Source: Desulfovibrio sp. OH1186_COT-070
GTDB taxonomy: Bacteria > Desulfobacterota > Desulfovibrionia > Desulfovibrionales > Desulfovibrionaceae
Direction of reading: 5' to 3'
DNA: 64,000 bases
Assembly: GCF_003860215.1 (NCBI RefSeq)
Contig: NZ_RQYH01000002.1
Coordinates: 89,276 to 153,275, forward strand
Shown here: piece by piece, positions 45,089 through 54,540 of the stretch
Layout of the letters: every line of letters begins with the position of its first letter
Position numbering within the stretch: the first letter of the stretch is position 1
Made by a program: the position numbers and the translations under genes
Notes under the pieces: model-generated
What the model was told of the DNA's origin: nothing
The model's input: the letters and a program-made list of their open reading frames with translations, nothing else
Database searches by the model: none

Positions 45089-46102
45089 TCATGGCCGGAT
45101 CGGCGCGTACGGAATGCGAACAGCCACGCCCGACGCGTCCCACGTATGGGGCAAACCGTCCAGAAAATCCTTGTGCGCCACAGCATTCAGGAGCATTTCC
45201 GCCACAGCCCTGCCCATGCCTTCTCCATCCTGCCGCACGGTGGCGCTCATGTCGCCCTTGCGGATGGCGTCCACACCGATCACCGGGAGAAACTTTTCGG
45301 GATTGCCCGTATTGTAGCCCTGTTCCTTGAGCACATCCAGGGCGCCCAGAGCCATGCTGTCGTTGTTGGACAGCACAAGCTCCACGCTTTTGCCGTGCAC
45401 GGGCCAGAAAACGCGCATGGCCTGCCTTGCCTGCTCCCTGTCCCAGTCGCAGATGAAGGTTTCGCCAAGCTGCTGCATGGCCACACCGAGCCTGCGGGCC
45501 TCCTTCACGCTGAACTCGGTGCGCGCCAAGGCTTCGGGGCTTTCGGAATTGCCCTGCAAAAGAACATACTGGACGATGCCGTCCCCGTTGCGGTCATAAC
45601 GCGGATGCGCCCGCCAGAGTTCCTGAATGATCCGCCCCTGTATTTCCCCCGCCTCGCGCGCTTCGGTTCCCACGAAAGCTGCCTTGTCGTAGGTTTTGAT
45701 CGTGCTCAGATCCGGCTCCCGGTTGAAAAAGACAACAGGGATCTTGCGCGTCTGGGCTTCCTTGAGCGGCATGGACGCCGTGTACGGTTCCACAAGGTTG
45801 ACAGCCAGTGCGTCAGCCCCCTGTTTCAGGACTTCACTGATCTGGTCGTTCTGCACAATCTGGTCCGCGCGGGCATGATGCAAAACCACAACGGCCCGGC
45901 CCTCCAGGGCTGTGCGCAGGGCCTGGCTGACCAGAGAAACATAAACATCGTCCTCACTGTAAAGAAAAACGCCGATCACCGGGAGGCCCGCTTTTTTCTC
46001 CGGCGCGCGCCCGGTTTCGCAGCCTCCCGCCAAGACAGATACGCACAAAAGCAGTGCCCAAAGAATATGGTTCTTGCGTGCGTTCACCACTCTCTCCTTC
46101 AC
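45089..46102 (-). CDS. Galactose-binding-like lipoprotein, sensor partner
   Basis: A 337-residue periplasmic sugar-binding protein of the MglB/RbsB family with a lipoprotein-type signal (VLAGGC, Cys28). It follows E. coli MglB through the calcium loop (DRNGDG, then VQYVLLQG) and the ligand-side segments [17 protein letters not shown] and PVIGVDA. No ABC permease or ATPase is nearby. Instead its start overlaps the stop of a hybrid histidine kinase by 4 bases (ATGA), so the two are made together. The likely job is to present a sugar or similar signal to the kinase, as LuxP does for LuxQ; transport is less likely. Confidence 0.85.
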   Translation of the reverse strand: MKERVVNARKNHILWALLLCVSVLAGGCETGRAPEKKAGLPVIGVFLYSEDDVYVSLVSQALRTALEGRAVVVLHHARADQIVQNDQISEVLKQGADALAVNLVEPYTASMPLKEAQTRKIPVVFFNREPDLSTIKTYDKAAFVGTEAREAGEIQGRIIQELWRAHPRYDRNGDGIVQYVLLQGNSESPEALARTEFSVKEARRLGVAMQQLGETFICDWDREQARQAMRVFWPVHGKSVELVLSNNDSMALGALDVLKEQGYNTGNPEKFLPVIGVDAIRKGDMSATVRQDGEGMGRAVAEMLLNAVAHKDFLDGLPHTWDASGVAVRIPYAPIRP

Positions 46103-48360
46103 TTGCCCCCGTGCCCGGACAGGATATCTTCCGCCTGCGGAATGCTCCAGCGCAGCAGCGCTGCCTGCAACAGCGCCATGTCCAGCGGCTTGGTGATGTG
46201 ATCGTTCATGCCCGCTTCCAGGCTTTTTTCCCTGTCGCCGCTCATGGCATTGGCGGTCATGGCAAGGATGGGCACCGTGGCGGCCCCCGGCCTGCCGCTT
46301 TCGCGGATTTTGCGCGCGGCTTCCAGGCCGGACATGACAGGCATCTGTATGTCCATGAGCACAATGTCGAAGCTGCCTTCTTCCCAGAGGGAGAGGGCTT
46401 CACGGCCGTTGCAGGCCAGCGTCACCTCAAGTCCCATGGAGCCCAGAATCTCCAGAGCGATTTCCTGATTGATTTCATTGTCCTCCGCAAGCAGCACACG
46501 CAGGGGCGGCAAAAGAAAATCCTTGCCTTCCTCCCGCTCTGCTTCCGGAGCCAGCGAAACACATTCCCGCACCAGTACGGTGAACGAAAACGTGCTGCCC
46601 TTTCCGGGCACACTTTCAAGCCAGATGCGCCCGCCCATCAGTTCCGCCAGCTTGCGGCAGATGGCAAGCCCCAGCCCCGTTCCCTCGTAGCGGCGGGTGG
46701 CGGAACCGTCCACCTGCACAAAGGAGTCAAAAACCGCGGCCTGATCCTCAGAGCTGATGCCGATGCCCGTATCCGCCACGTCAAAACGCAGCAGCAGACC
46801 GTCGGAGCGTTTTTCCTCCACTTCCACACGCACGCTCACGCCGCCCTGCTCGGTAAATTTGAGCGCATTGGCGCAGAGATTGATACATATCTGGGTGATG
46901 CGCATGGCATCGCCGGCCAGTACCGGAGGCACATCATCCGCAACGGAAAATGTCAGGCTGAGGCCCTTTTCGCGGCTTTTGTCCTGCAAAAGGTCGCGCA
47001 CGCTGTCCAGAATTTCCGCAACGCTGAACGGCTCTGACTTCAGTTCCGCCCTGTTGGCCTCGATTTTGGAAAAATCCAGAATATCGTTGATGATTTGCAG
47101 CAAATTCCTGGCTGCCGTGTCCACACGTTGCAGATAGTGCATCTGGCGCGGCTCGGGATTGTCGCGCAGAGCCAGATAGACCATGCCGAGGATGCCGTTC
47201 ATGGGCGTGCGTATCTCATGGCTCATGCGGGCCAGAAATTCGCTTTTTGCCTTGTTGGCGGCTTCGGCCTTTTCCACCAGAGAGGTCAGGGTGCTCACCA
47301 TGTCATTGAGGCTGTCGGCCAGTTGCCCCAGTTCGTCGCCGCGCTGCACCTGCGTGTCGCGCCGCGTGAGTTCCCCGCTGGCGATGCGCGAGGCAAAACG
47401 GCTCAACCGCTTGATATCCCTGATTGCCGGAGAAATGAGCAGCCACACGCACAGCACCGCCAGCAGGGCGCTGACCAGCCCCACGCCCCATACGGCGCGC
47501 CTGCTGGACTGAAGCTCCTCCTGCATGTAGCCCGCCTTGGCCTGCACCACCGCAAACAGATTGGTCTGGGGAATACGGAAAAAACTGAAATGCCTTTCAT
47601 CCGTTCCCGTTCCTGTTCCCGTCGAGCAGTGCCGACTGGTCAGGGTTCCGTACGGGCGGGCGCGCATTTCCTGTATCACGTCCTGCAGCGCGGCACGGCC
47701 CACACGTTCGCCCACCAGATCTGCTGTCACCACGCCGCTGTCCGCGACAATGCAGGCATCCATGACCGCATCACCGGCGTCCAGAAGGGCGCTGCGGGAA
47801 ATCTTGTTCATCTGCAAGGCGCCCACAAGCATGCCTTCCCGACCGTTGTGGATGATTTTGAGGGCAATGGGCAGGAGCATTTCCTGCCGCTCCAGATCCG
47901 GCATGGCCTGGCCGATGAAGAGGATATTCTTTTGCTTTGCCTCCTGAAACCATGTGGTCTGGGCCATGCCCAGAGGATCCCAGGCCGGGGGCAGTGTTCC
48001 TCCCAGCACCTGTCCCTCCCCGTCCAGCAGAAAAAAGGCGGCATAATTGTGCACTGCCCTGATCCTGTCCAGGTGCAGCCCCAGCAGCCTTCGGGCGGAC
48101 TGTCCATCCGGGGACGAGGCGTCAAGGCTCTCCATGACGTAGGGCAGGCCCGCGGCAAGCAGAATGTCCTTGCCAGCCCGCTGCAACTGAAGGGAAATGG
48201 CCTTGCCCACCACCCGCGCCGTGCCCAGGGTCTGTGCGTCCTTGGTGCGGTTGACGCCCTCGCTGGTCACCTGCGTGACGATAAGGGATGTGCCGAGCCA
48301 CGAGCAGACGATGATTGCGAAAATAAAGAGGGGAAGCTTGACCTTGATGCCCATTCTCAT
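46099..48360 (-). CDS. Hybrid sensor histidine kinase
   Basis: A 753-residue membrane kinase. Order: TM1 (about 10-29), a ~260-residue periplasmic sensor domain, TM2 (290-312), HAMP (312-365), HisKA with the phospho-His in [11 protein letters not shown] (His381), HATPase_c (N-box NALKF near 498-502; G-boxes DTGIGIS and GTGLGLA) and a C-terminal receiver with Asp670 in IVLMDIQMP. No DNA-binding output domain is present, so a further phosphotransfer partner must exist elsewhere. It is upstream of and translationally coupled to the sugar-binding lipoprotein. The ribosome site is weak; Met3 is an alternative start. Confidence 0.9.
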   Translation of the reverse strand: MRMGIKVKLPLFIFAIIVCSWLGTSLIVTQVTSEGVNRTKDAQTLGTARVVGKAISLQLQRAGKDILLAAGLPYVMESLDASSPDGQSARRLLGLHLDRIRAVHNYAAFFLLDGEGQVLGGTLPPAWDPLGMAQTTWFQEAKQKNILFIGQAMPDLERQEMLLPIALKIIHNGREGMLVGALQMNKISRSALLDAGDAVMDACIVADSGVVTADLVGERVGRAALQDVIQEMRARPYGTLTSRHCSTGTGTGTDERHFSFFRIPQTNLFAVVQAKAGYMQEELQSSRRAVWGVGLVSALLAVLCVWLLISPAIRDIKRLSRFASRIASGELTRRDTQVQRGDELGQLADSLNDMVSTLTSLVEKAEAANKAKSEFLARMSHEIRTPMNGILGMVYLALRDNPEPRQMHYLQRVDTAARNLLQIINDILDFSKIEANRAELKSEPFSVAEILDSVRDLLQDKSREKGLSLTFSVADDVPPVLAGDAMRITQICINLCANALKFTEQGGVSVRVEVEEKRSDGLLLRFDVADTGIGISSEDQAAVFDSFVQVDGSATRRYEGTGLGLAICRKLAELMGGRIWLESVPGKGSTFSFTVLVRECVSLAPEAEREEGKDFLLPPLRVLLAEDNEINQEIALEILGSMGLEVTLACNGREALSLWEEGSFDIVLMDIQMPVMSGLEAARKIRESGRPGAATVPILAMTANAMSGDREKSLEAGMNDHITKPLDMALLQAALLRWSIPQAEDILSGHGGK

Positions 48361-48482
48361 GGGTATTGCCCCGCTGTCGTCGGTTTTCTGGGGCGGCGCG
48401 GCGGAACCTTTCCGTCAGGCAAAGGGCGCGCTCCTTCGGGCAGGGGCAAACGCTCCTGCCCCGCAGCGGGGCGCGCGCATAT

Positions 48483-49466
48483 TCATGCCGGGCACATTTC
48501 CAGGTAGGGATCGCTCCCTTGAAGATACCGGATATAATCAGCCACTCCGGCCTCAATGTCAACAAAGCGCACCGGGCACTTTTTTTCCTCAAGCCAGGCC
48601 ATGTCTGCCTGGGTAAAATCCTGGTATTTGCCGTGCAGGGCCTCGGGCATGTCCACATATTCGATGCCCGGCTCGCGCCCCATGGCCGCAAAAACAGCCC
48701 GCGCCAGATCATTCCAGGTGCGCGCGCTGCCCGTGCCCACGTTGAGAAAACCGTTGACCTCCGGATTGTGGAGCAGCCAGAAAACGACTTCCGCGCAGTC
48801 CTTGACGTAGACAAAGTCCCGCATCTGCCCGCCGTCGGCACAGTCTCGCGAAGAAGAACGGAAAAGCCGCATGCGCCCTGTGGCCGCTATTTCCCCAAAG
48901 GCCTTGCACGCCACGCTGCGCATGCTCCCCTTGTGGTACTCGTTGGGCCCGTACACATTGAAAAACTTCAGGCTGGCCACCTGCCCGTCCAGCCCGTTGT
49001 CCAGCAGCCAGAGATCAAAAAAATGTTTGGAATAGGCATACATGTTCAGCGGCTTCAGACGGGGGAGAATCTCCCGGCTGGACGCAAAACCCTCGGAGCC
49101 GTTGCCGTAGGTGGAGGCGGAACTGGCGTGGACAAGGCGGATGCCCCTTTCCGTGGCGTAGCGGCACACATGCTGGCTGAAGGCCACGTTGTTGGCCATG
49201 AGAAAATCGGCGTCACCCTGCGTTGTGTCCGAACAGGCGCCCAGATGCACCATGCCCTGTATGCCGCCGGGCAGGGCATTGTCCCGCAGGAGGCGGAGAA
49301 ATTCCGAACGGTGCAGATAGTCGGCATAGCGCCGGTTGACCAGGTTTTTCCATTTGTCGGCATGTCCCAGATTGTCCACCACAAGAATGTCCGTGATGCC
49401 CGCCCGGTTCAGCCGCCAGATCACGGCACTGCCGATGAAGCCCGCCCCTCCGGTCACGACGTACAT
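48483..49466 (-). CDS. hldD: ADP-glyceromanno-heptose 6-epimerase
   Basis: Converts ADP-D-glycero- to ADP-L-glycero-manno-heptose for the LPS core. The 327-residue short-chain dehydrogenase has the NAD(P) motif TGGAGFIGS at the N-terminus, LGACSDTTQGD, SSASTYGNG, the catalytic YSKHF (YxxxK), and FNVYGPNEYHKGSM, which is typical of HldD/RfaD. The ATG at 49466, with GGAG six bases before it, is preferred over a TTG five codons upstream; it overlaps the gmhA end by 13 bases. Confidence 0.93.
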   Translation of the reverse strand: MYVVTGGAGFIGSAVIWRLNRAGITDILVVDNLGHADKWKNLVNRRYADYLHRSEFLRLLRDNALPGGIQGMVHLGACSDTTQGDADFLMANNVAFSQHVCRYATERGIRLVHASSASTYGNGSEGFASSREILPRLKPLNMYAYSKHFFDLWLLDNGLDGQVASLKFFNVYGPNEYHKGSMRSVACKAFGEIAATGRMRLFRSSSRDCADGGQMRDFVYVKDCAEVVFWLLHNPEVNGFLNVGTGSARTWNDLARAVFAAMGREPGIEYVDMPEALHGKYQDFTQADMAWLEEKKCPVRFVDIEAGVADYIRYLQGSDPYLEMCPA

Positions 49467-50023
49467 GTGCGCTCCAGACAATCCGCCCAGTGGTGCAAAA
49501 GAAAGATGTGGGCCTCCTGAATGCGCGCCGTGACCTGGTGCGGCACAACCACGGCCATGTCCGCCAGAGAGGCCAGCACACCGCCGTCACGGCCCAGCAG
49601 GGCAAGAGAGAACATGCCCTGCCCGCGCGCCTCCCGCACGGCGCTGACAATGTTTTCCGAGTGCCCCGAAGTGGAAATGCCCACAAAAACATCGCCGTGG
49701 CGGCCCAGCGCCTCCACCTGACGGGAAAAAACCTCCCGGAACCCGAAATCGTTGCCGATGGCCGTGAGGTTGGACGTGTCCGTGGTCAGGGCAATGCAGG
49801 GCAGAGCGCACCTGTTGCGCTGAAAGCGCCCCACCAGTTCGGCGGCAAAATGCTGGGCATCGGCGGCGGAACCTCCGTTGCCGGCCACAAGGATTTTGCC
49901 TCCCCCGCTCAGGGCATCGCCCATGTGCCGGGCGGCATCCTCCACCTGGGGGGCAAGAGTGCGCAGCAGGGCAAAAAGCTCCAGATGGGCCTCAAGCGAG
50001 GCGGCAAAAAGGGAACTGGTCAT
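49454..50023 (-). CDS. gmhA: Sedoheptulose-7-phosphate isomerase
   Basis: First enzyme of heptose synthesis, sedoheptulose-7-phosphate to D-glycero-manno-heptose-7-phosphate. The 189-residue SIS-domain protein has GNGGSAADAQHFAAELVGRF, of which GNGGSAADAQHFAAEL is the diagnostic core, TTDTSNLTAIGND and GISTSGHSENI. The ATG at 50023 follows GGGGGC; longer frames lack homology. It is upstream of hldD and downstream of the APS-kinase-like gene. The kinase/adenylyltransferase HldE is not in the window. Confidence 0.93.
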   Translation of the reverse strand: MTSSLFAASLEAHLELFALLRTLAPQVEDAARHMGDALSGGGKILVAGNGGSAADAQHFAAELVGRFQRNRCALPCIALTTDTSNLTAIGNDFGFREVFSRQVEALGRHGDVFVGISTSGHSENIVSAVREARGQGMFSLALLGRDGGVLASLADMAVVVPHQVTARIQEAHIFLLHHWADCLERTCTS

Positions 50024-50155
50024 GACGGCCCCCGTGGATTCTTCCGGTGCAGATGGCGGATATCTGTGTGCCCGCAAACGCAGGCAAAGTCTGCCTTTCC
50101 TTACACAGAAAAGCCCCGTGGCGCAATGCGCCGCGCACATCGGGCCGCCCGCCGC

Positions 50156-50755
50156 TCATGCCACGGCTTCGGGCCTGCGCTGCTCCAGAAAGCCGTGGGG
50201 CAGTGCGGGCAGCATCCTGCGCAAACGCTCCCAGCGGCGGGTCTCCTCCAGAACATCCAAAGCAAAATCGCGCAGTTGCCCATAACTTTCGGCCAGCGCG
50301 CAGCCATCGGTATCAATGATGCGGTCAGCGCGGCGCGGCTCGTCAAAGGTATCGGAAACGCCGCTCAAAAGGGCAAGCTCGCCGCAGGCGGCCTTGGCGT
50401 ACAGCCCCTTGACATCGCGCTCCACCAGGGTTGCCAGCGAGCAGCGCACCCATACCTCCCGGTACAGGGGAAAAACCGCGCGGTTTTTCTGCCGCATGCT
50501 CTCGTAGGGGGTGATGGCCGCCACCACACAGACCTTGCCCCGGCTTGCCAAGTCCAGCACATGGTCACGCATGGCGTCAATGTTGCGCTGGCGGTCTGCG
50601 GGCGTAAAGCCGGAAAAACCAAAGCGGCGGCGAAAAATATCGCCGTCCACAAATTCCGTTTCCAGCCCCTGCCCCTCAAGGTACAGGCGCAAAAGGGAGC
50701 CCAGGGTTGTTTTGCCGCTGCCGGAAAGCCCCAGCAGCCAGAGAACAGGTTTCAT
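50156..50755 (-). CDS. Adenylylsulfate kinase-like protein (CysC family)
   Basis: A 199-residue P-loop kinase with the APS-kinase pattern: Walker A GLSGSGKTT, DGDIFRRRFGFSGFTPADRQ (LDGD...GFS.edR in CysC), and ERDVKGLYAKA, the adenylylsulfate lid. The usual ISPFR segment is changed to ITPYE. The family phosphorylates adenylylsulfate to PAPS, the sulfate donor. No sulfurylase is adjacent; it sits instead ahead of gmhA-hldD in an envelope-sugar region, so it may supply PAPS for glycan sulfation or act on another substrate. The ATG at 50755 has GAGGTGCGC in front. Confidence 0.8.
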   Translation of the reverse strand: MKPVLWLLGLSGSGKTTLGSLLRLYLEGQGLETEFVDGDIFRRRFGFSGFTPADRQRNIDAMRDHVLDLASRGKVCVVAAITPYESMRQKNRAVFPLYREVWVRCSLATLVERDVKGLYAKAACGELALLSGVSDTFDEPRRADRIIDTDGCALAESYGQLRDFALDVLEETRRWERLRRMLPALPHGFLEQRRPEAVA

Positions 50756-50809
50756 GCGCACCTCGTTTGTCTGTGCCGCGCGCCCGCCGCAACATGTGGT
50801 GGGCCAAAA

Positions 50810-50825
50810 GGCGGCTTTTGCCGCC
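50810..50825 (-). terminator. Hairpin upstream of the cysC-like gene
   Basis: GGCGGC-tttt-GCCGCC, 6-bp stem; read on the minus strand it is followed by CTTTTGG. It lies between the glycan cluster (stop at 50942) and the cysC-like start (50755), so it may end transcription of the upstream operon or attenuate the downstream one. The rest of the 186-base spacer is A+T-rich. Confidence 0.45.
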
Positions 50826-50941
50826 GTGCGGTTCTTGGTCGCCTGAAACTTGCAATTTTTTGACCAAAAAGATTTTTTTCAGAAAAAACGTACAAATAGC
50901 ATACGCGCTTCGGGCGCAGAAGAATTTTTTGACGCCCCGGC

Positions 50942-51628
50942 CTATCCCGCCGCGTCCACAATGGCGCGGGCGTCCATTTGGGGATGGAGGGGCAGCAGCG
51001 CCAGCCTGCGGAAATCCTCCGGCCGGTCCATATCCAGTTTCAGGTCGGGGCGGCGCAGCCATTCCTCCTGCGGATCAAACGTGCCGATGGAAAAACGGGC
51101 AGCATTGTCCCAGATATGGTTGAGGCAGTGCTCGCGCTGGGTGGGCAGTACGGCTTTTGTCTCCAGCTCTTCCAGCAGATCGCGGGAGAGGATTTCCGCT
51201 CCCAGCCCGTCGGGCCAGAGATTGTTGCGCGGAACATGGTTGTAGGCATAGTCCCAGCGCCCCCGCGCATGAAAATCCGCCAGCCGGTCCACAGCTTCCC
51301 CCCAGATCAGGGGATTGTCAGCGCAGACCCGCACCACAAGACCGGCATCCGCCATGCGCGCCGCCATGCAGAAACGCGCCAGCACATCGTCCTCCGGCCC
51401 GGCCATGCAGGGCACGCCGCGCCGCCGCAGATGCTCCAGCAAAACCAGGTCCAGAGGCGTATCCGGAACCGCCACCATGATCCCGTCGAGCGAGCGGGCC
51501 CGCGCAAGACGCTGCGTCACCCAGTCGATGACCGGCACATCCCGCAGACACAGCAGGGATTTCATGGGCAGGCGGCTGGAACCCAGGCGGGCCTGAACAA
51601 TGGCAATACGGCGGGGGGAACGGGCCAT
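50942..51628 (-). CDS. SpsF-like cytidylyltransferase
   Basis: A 228-residue nucleotidyltransferase of the SpsF/KdsB/NeuA-like group. The N-terminal nucleotide loop is IAIVQARLGSSRLPMKSL, with the QARxxSxRLP core, and VRVCADNPLI holds the metal-binding Asp. AGGAAAAATC precedes the ATG at 51628; the longer open frame upstream is the neighbour's antiphase. It should activate a sugar acid with CTP. It lies 41 bases after the fused cytidylyltransferase gene, so two CMP-transferases occur side by side. Confidence 0.85.
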   Translation of the reverse strand: MARSPRRIAIVQARLGSSRLPMKSLLCLRDVPVIDWVTQRLARARSLDGIMVAVPDTPLDLVLLEHLRRRGVPCMAGPEDDVLARFCMAARMADAGLVVRVCADNPLIWGEAVDRLADFHARGRWDYAYNHVPRNNLWPDGLGAEILSRDLLEELETKAVLPTQREHCLNHIWDNAARFSIGTFDPQEEWLRRPDLKLDMDRPEDFRRLALLPLHPQMDARAIVDAAG

Positions 51629-51669
51629 GATTTTTCCTGATGTTTTTGGGGACTTGCCCGATGGCGGCC

Positions 51670-53307
51670 CTACGGCCGGGCCTTTGCCTGCGCGTCCGTT
51701 CCTTCCCGCAGCACGTCCTGCATCAGCGCCACCACCCTGGCCTTGTTGGCGGTAAAGTCCAGCGCGTTCTGGCGCTCCCAGAAGCGCCGCCGCCGGTCGG
51801 GTTTGAGCATGGCAAGAAACATGTTGCGTATCCGGGCATCGCCCACGCTGTCCATGACGCCCGCAAAGGCAAAACCGTTGCGCGGGCGGGCAAAGGTGTG
51901 GCTGGCCTCGCGCCGGTGATGGGCCAGCACAATGGCCGGTATCCGCATGTGTGCCAGTTCGTACACCGTGCGCCCCGCGGAGCAGATGGCCAGATCCGCT
52001 CCCTCCATCATGCGGCTCATGACATTGGTGGCCCAGGCAAAGGTGATGCGGCTGTTGCCCAGACGCTCCAGGTGGGCCTCCATTTCCTCCCTGTGGGCAT
52101 AGCCCGGCCCGGCCACCAGCCTCACGGCAATGCCGTACGCCCGGCAGACAGGCTCCACAATATCCAGCACGCGGCGCGAGCAGTCGTGCTGGTCCGTGCC
52201 GCCAAAGGTGATGAGCACGGTTTTCACGGCATCGCGCCAGATATTGCGCTCCGCGTTCAAGAATTCGTCGCGCAGGCAAAAATAGTCCGGCCCGCAGCGC
52301 AGCCGCTCTGTGGACAGTTTGTCCTCATACAGGGCATTGACCACCAGCCGCGCCCTGTCCGCCCCCGGCCCCTCGTCTTCAAAATTGACGCAGCGCACCC
52401 CTGCCGCCGCAAGACGTTCCATATACTCCGTATCTGTATTCAGAATGTCGTTGACCACCAGATCCGGGCGCAGCCCGAGCACGGTTTCCGCCAGAGCCTC
52501 CTCGCCCTGCCGCACGATTTTGTAGTCCTTGCGGGCAATGCTTTCCACCGCCAGTTCGCTCTGCCGCGTGCAGACAAAACTGATCCTGTGGTCCGTGATT
52601 TCGTGGGCCAGCATGAGCGCGCGAAAAACGTGCCCCATGCCGATGGCGGGCCAACCGGCCACCACAAAGACCACATGCCGCCTTTGCAGCAAATGCTCAC
52701 AGATCCACCAGTCCTGATAGCCCTGTATCTCGATGGCCCTGTCGTTGAGAAAATAGGGAATGGTTCTGCCCGTCCCCCCTCCGCCCAGCAGGGACAGGCG
52801 CAGGATGATGAGAGCGCGGCTTTCCACCAGCAGCATTTTTTCGTCCCGCTGGTCGTCCAGCAGCATTTCCAGGCTTTCCCCGCGCATGCTCCAGACACGC
52901 TGCCGCACGCTCTTGACGGTCACCAGACTGTCCGCCCCGGAGTCACGGTATTTTTTCCAGGCGTCTTCCACGTCCACCCAGGTCAGCAGGGGGCAGGACG
53001 CGCGCAGCACAATGCAGTGCCTGTAGCGGGAGGCAAGGTCGGCCAGCAGATCCCGCATTTCGGCCACAATGTCCAGCGAAGTGAAGCGCAGCTCCCTGTT
53101 CCGGCAGTGGCGTATTCCGGCCCGCTCGCAGATGAGCGCAATTTCCTGGCTGTCGGTGAGCGCCACAACGTCCTCGCCGGGCAATACCGCGCGCGCCGTA
53201 TGGATGGCCCTTTCCACAAGAGTGACCCCGGCCAGCTTTTTGACCAGCTGGTCGGGGATGACCGCATTCTTCTTGACGGCCGGAATGACGATGCAGCGTT
53301 CTTTCAC
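51670..53307 (-). CDS. Fused CMP-sugar synthase and PseG-like glycosyl hydrolase
   Basis: A 545-residue two-domain protein. Residues ~1-210 resemble acylneuraminate cytidylyltransferase (NeuA family), with CIVIPAVKKN at the N-terminus and VLRASCPLLTWVDVEDAW as the metal/sugar region, though the usual Arg-rich first loop is altered. From ~213 the protein is PseG-like: VVAGWPAIGMGHVFRALML is the GT-B nucleotide motif, followed by VVNDILNTD, LITFGGTDQHD and CSAGRTVYELAHM. PseG removes UDP from a pseudaminate precursor, but PseB, PseC and PseI are absent here, so the substrate is open. The fusion implies the two steps handle linked intermediates. Confidence 0.78.
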   Translation of the reverse strand: MKERCIVIPAVKKNAVIPDQLVKKLAGVTLVERAIHTARAVLPGEDVVALTDSQEIALICERAGIRHCRNRELRFTSLDIVAEMRDLLADLASRYRHCIVLRASCPLLTWVDVEDAWKKYRDSGADSLVTVKSVRQRVWSMRGESLEMLLDDQRDEKMLLVESRALIILRLSLLGGGGTGRTIPYFLNDRAIEIQGYQDWWICEHLLQRRHVVFVVAGWPAIGMGHVFRALMLAHEITDHRISFVCTRQSELAVESIARKDYKIVRQGEEALAETVLGLRPDLVVNDILNTDTEYMERLAAAGVRCVNFEDEGPGADRARLVVNALYEDKLSTERLRCGPDYFCLRDEFLNAERNIWRDAVKTVLITFGGTDQHDCSRRVLDIVEPVCRAYGIAVRLVAGPGYAHREEMEAHLERLGNSRITFAWATNVMSRMMEGADLAICSAGRTVYELAHMRIPAIVLAHHRREASHTFARPRNGFAFAGVMDSVGDARIRNMFLAMLKPDRRRRFWERQNALDFTANKARVVALMQDVLREGTDAQAKARP

Positions 53308-53341
53308 ACAAGAGCCTTCCCGGCCGCGCCGGGGCCTGTCT

Positions 53342-54529
53342 TCACCCCTGCCGGGACAGCACCTGACGGCTGGCCTCGATCATGTATTCCAGATCCTCCT
53401 CGCTCAGCCAGTGCTGGAAGGGGAAGGAAACCATGGTGTCATAGAACAGATCGGCATTGGGGCAGGCGGCCTGACCCATGCCCTGGCGGCGGTAATAGTC
53501 GTAGCGGTCCAGCGGCATGTACTGCACCACGCACTTGACGCCCTTTTCGTCGTGCATGGCGCGGATAAAGCTGTCGCGCGCCTCCGGGCCAGAGGTCATG
53601 CGCGCCGCCAGCAGGTGGTAATTGTGGCGGCGGCTCTCCTCCCGGTGGAATTCCAGTTGCGGAAAGTCCGCCAGAGCGCCCATGAAGCGCAGGGCGCGGG
53701 CGCGCTTTTCGTCGTTGATGCTGTCAATGCGCTCCAGCAGTTTGGCCCCCAGGGCGCATTCCACTTCGCCGAGGCAGTAGTTGGCGGGTTGCAGGGGCAC
53801 ATCGTCCAGCATGGGCAAGTCCACATTGCCCATGGCGGGCTTCCAGTAGTCCGCTCGTTCGAAACCGAAGGCGCAGTGCCCGTTGTGGCGCAGGGCCGGC
53901 ACCAGCGCGGCCAGGGCGGGATCGCGCACATAGAGCATGCCCCCCTCGCCCAGGGTGGTGATGTTTTTGTGGGAGTGGAAGGAGAAAATGCCCATGTCGC
54001 CGAAACTGCCGGCCTTTTTCCCCTCCAGTTCCGAACCGATGGCCTGGGCGGCGTCTTCAATGAGCAGCAGCCCGTGCTCCTTGCAGAGAGCGGCAATGGC
54101 GGGCATGTCCGCCACATAGCCGTACAGGTGCACCACCACCACGGCGCGGGTGCGGGGCGTGAGCACCGCCTCGATGCTCCGGGCGGTGACCACACGGGTG
54201 TGCAGATCCATGTCTGCCCAGACCAGGCGCGCGCCCTTCTTGACATAGGGATAGGCCGAAGCCGTGAACGTGTGCGAGGGAATGACCACCTCGTCACCCG
54301 GCTCAAAGCGGCAGAGCAGGGCCGAAAGCTCCAGCGCCGCGCAGCCGTTCATGGTGGTGAAGCAGCTTCCCTGCGGCACACCCTGGTATGCGGCAAACCT
54401 GCTTTCAAAGGCGCGCATGTAGGTTCCCTGCGTCAGGGGATCGGCATTGCGCATGGCCTCCACCACCACGGCGATCTCTTCTTCCGTATAGCGGATGGCG
54501 CGGCCGCTGAAATTGACTCTGATGCCCAT
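53342..54529 (-). CDS. DegT/DnrJ-family sugar aminotransferase, KdnA-like
   Basis: A 395-residue PLP aminotransferase of the DegT/EryC1/StrS family. The PLP lysine is Lys188 in FSFHSHKNITTLGEGG; IPSHTFTASAYP and LLIEDAAQAIGSE are the other cofactor contacts. It amino-transfers to a keto sugar. The gene directly after an iron-alcohol-dehydrogenase relative (12 bases between) matches the KdnB-KdnA pair that makes 8-amino-3,8-dideoxy-manno-octulosonate (Kdo8N) in Shewanella, and the length is what I recall for KdnA. Alternatives are a UDP- or dTDP-4-keto-sugar aminotransferase. Confidence 0.8.
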   Translation of the reverse strand: MGIRVNFSGRAIRYTEEEIAVVVEAMRNADPLTQGTYMRAFESRFAAYQGVPQGSCFTTMNGCAALELSALLCRFEPGDEVVIPSHTFTASAYPYVKKGARLVWADMDLHTRVVTARSIEAVLTPRTRAVVVVHLYGYVADMPAIAALCKEHGLLLIEDAAQAIGSELEGKKAGSFGDMGIFSFHSHKNITTLGEGGMLYVRDPALAALVPALRHNGHCAFGFERADYWKPAMGNVDLPMLDDVPLQPANYCLGEVECALGAKLLERIDSINDEKRARALRFMGALADFPQLEFHREESRRHNYHLLAARMTSGPEARDSFIRAMHDEKGVKCVVQYMPLDRYDYYRRQGMGQAACPNADLFYDTMVSFPFQHWLSEEDLEYMIEASRQVLSRQG

Positions 54530-54540
54530 GAAAAGGACTC

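Noticed and set aside
51670..53307. Complete pseudaminic or legionaminic acid pathway
   Set aside because: Only PseG-like and cytidylyltransferase parts are present; PseB, PseC, PseH and the NeuB-type synthase are missing from the window.
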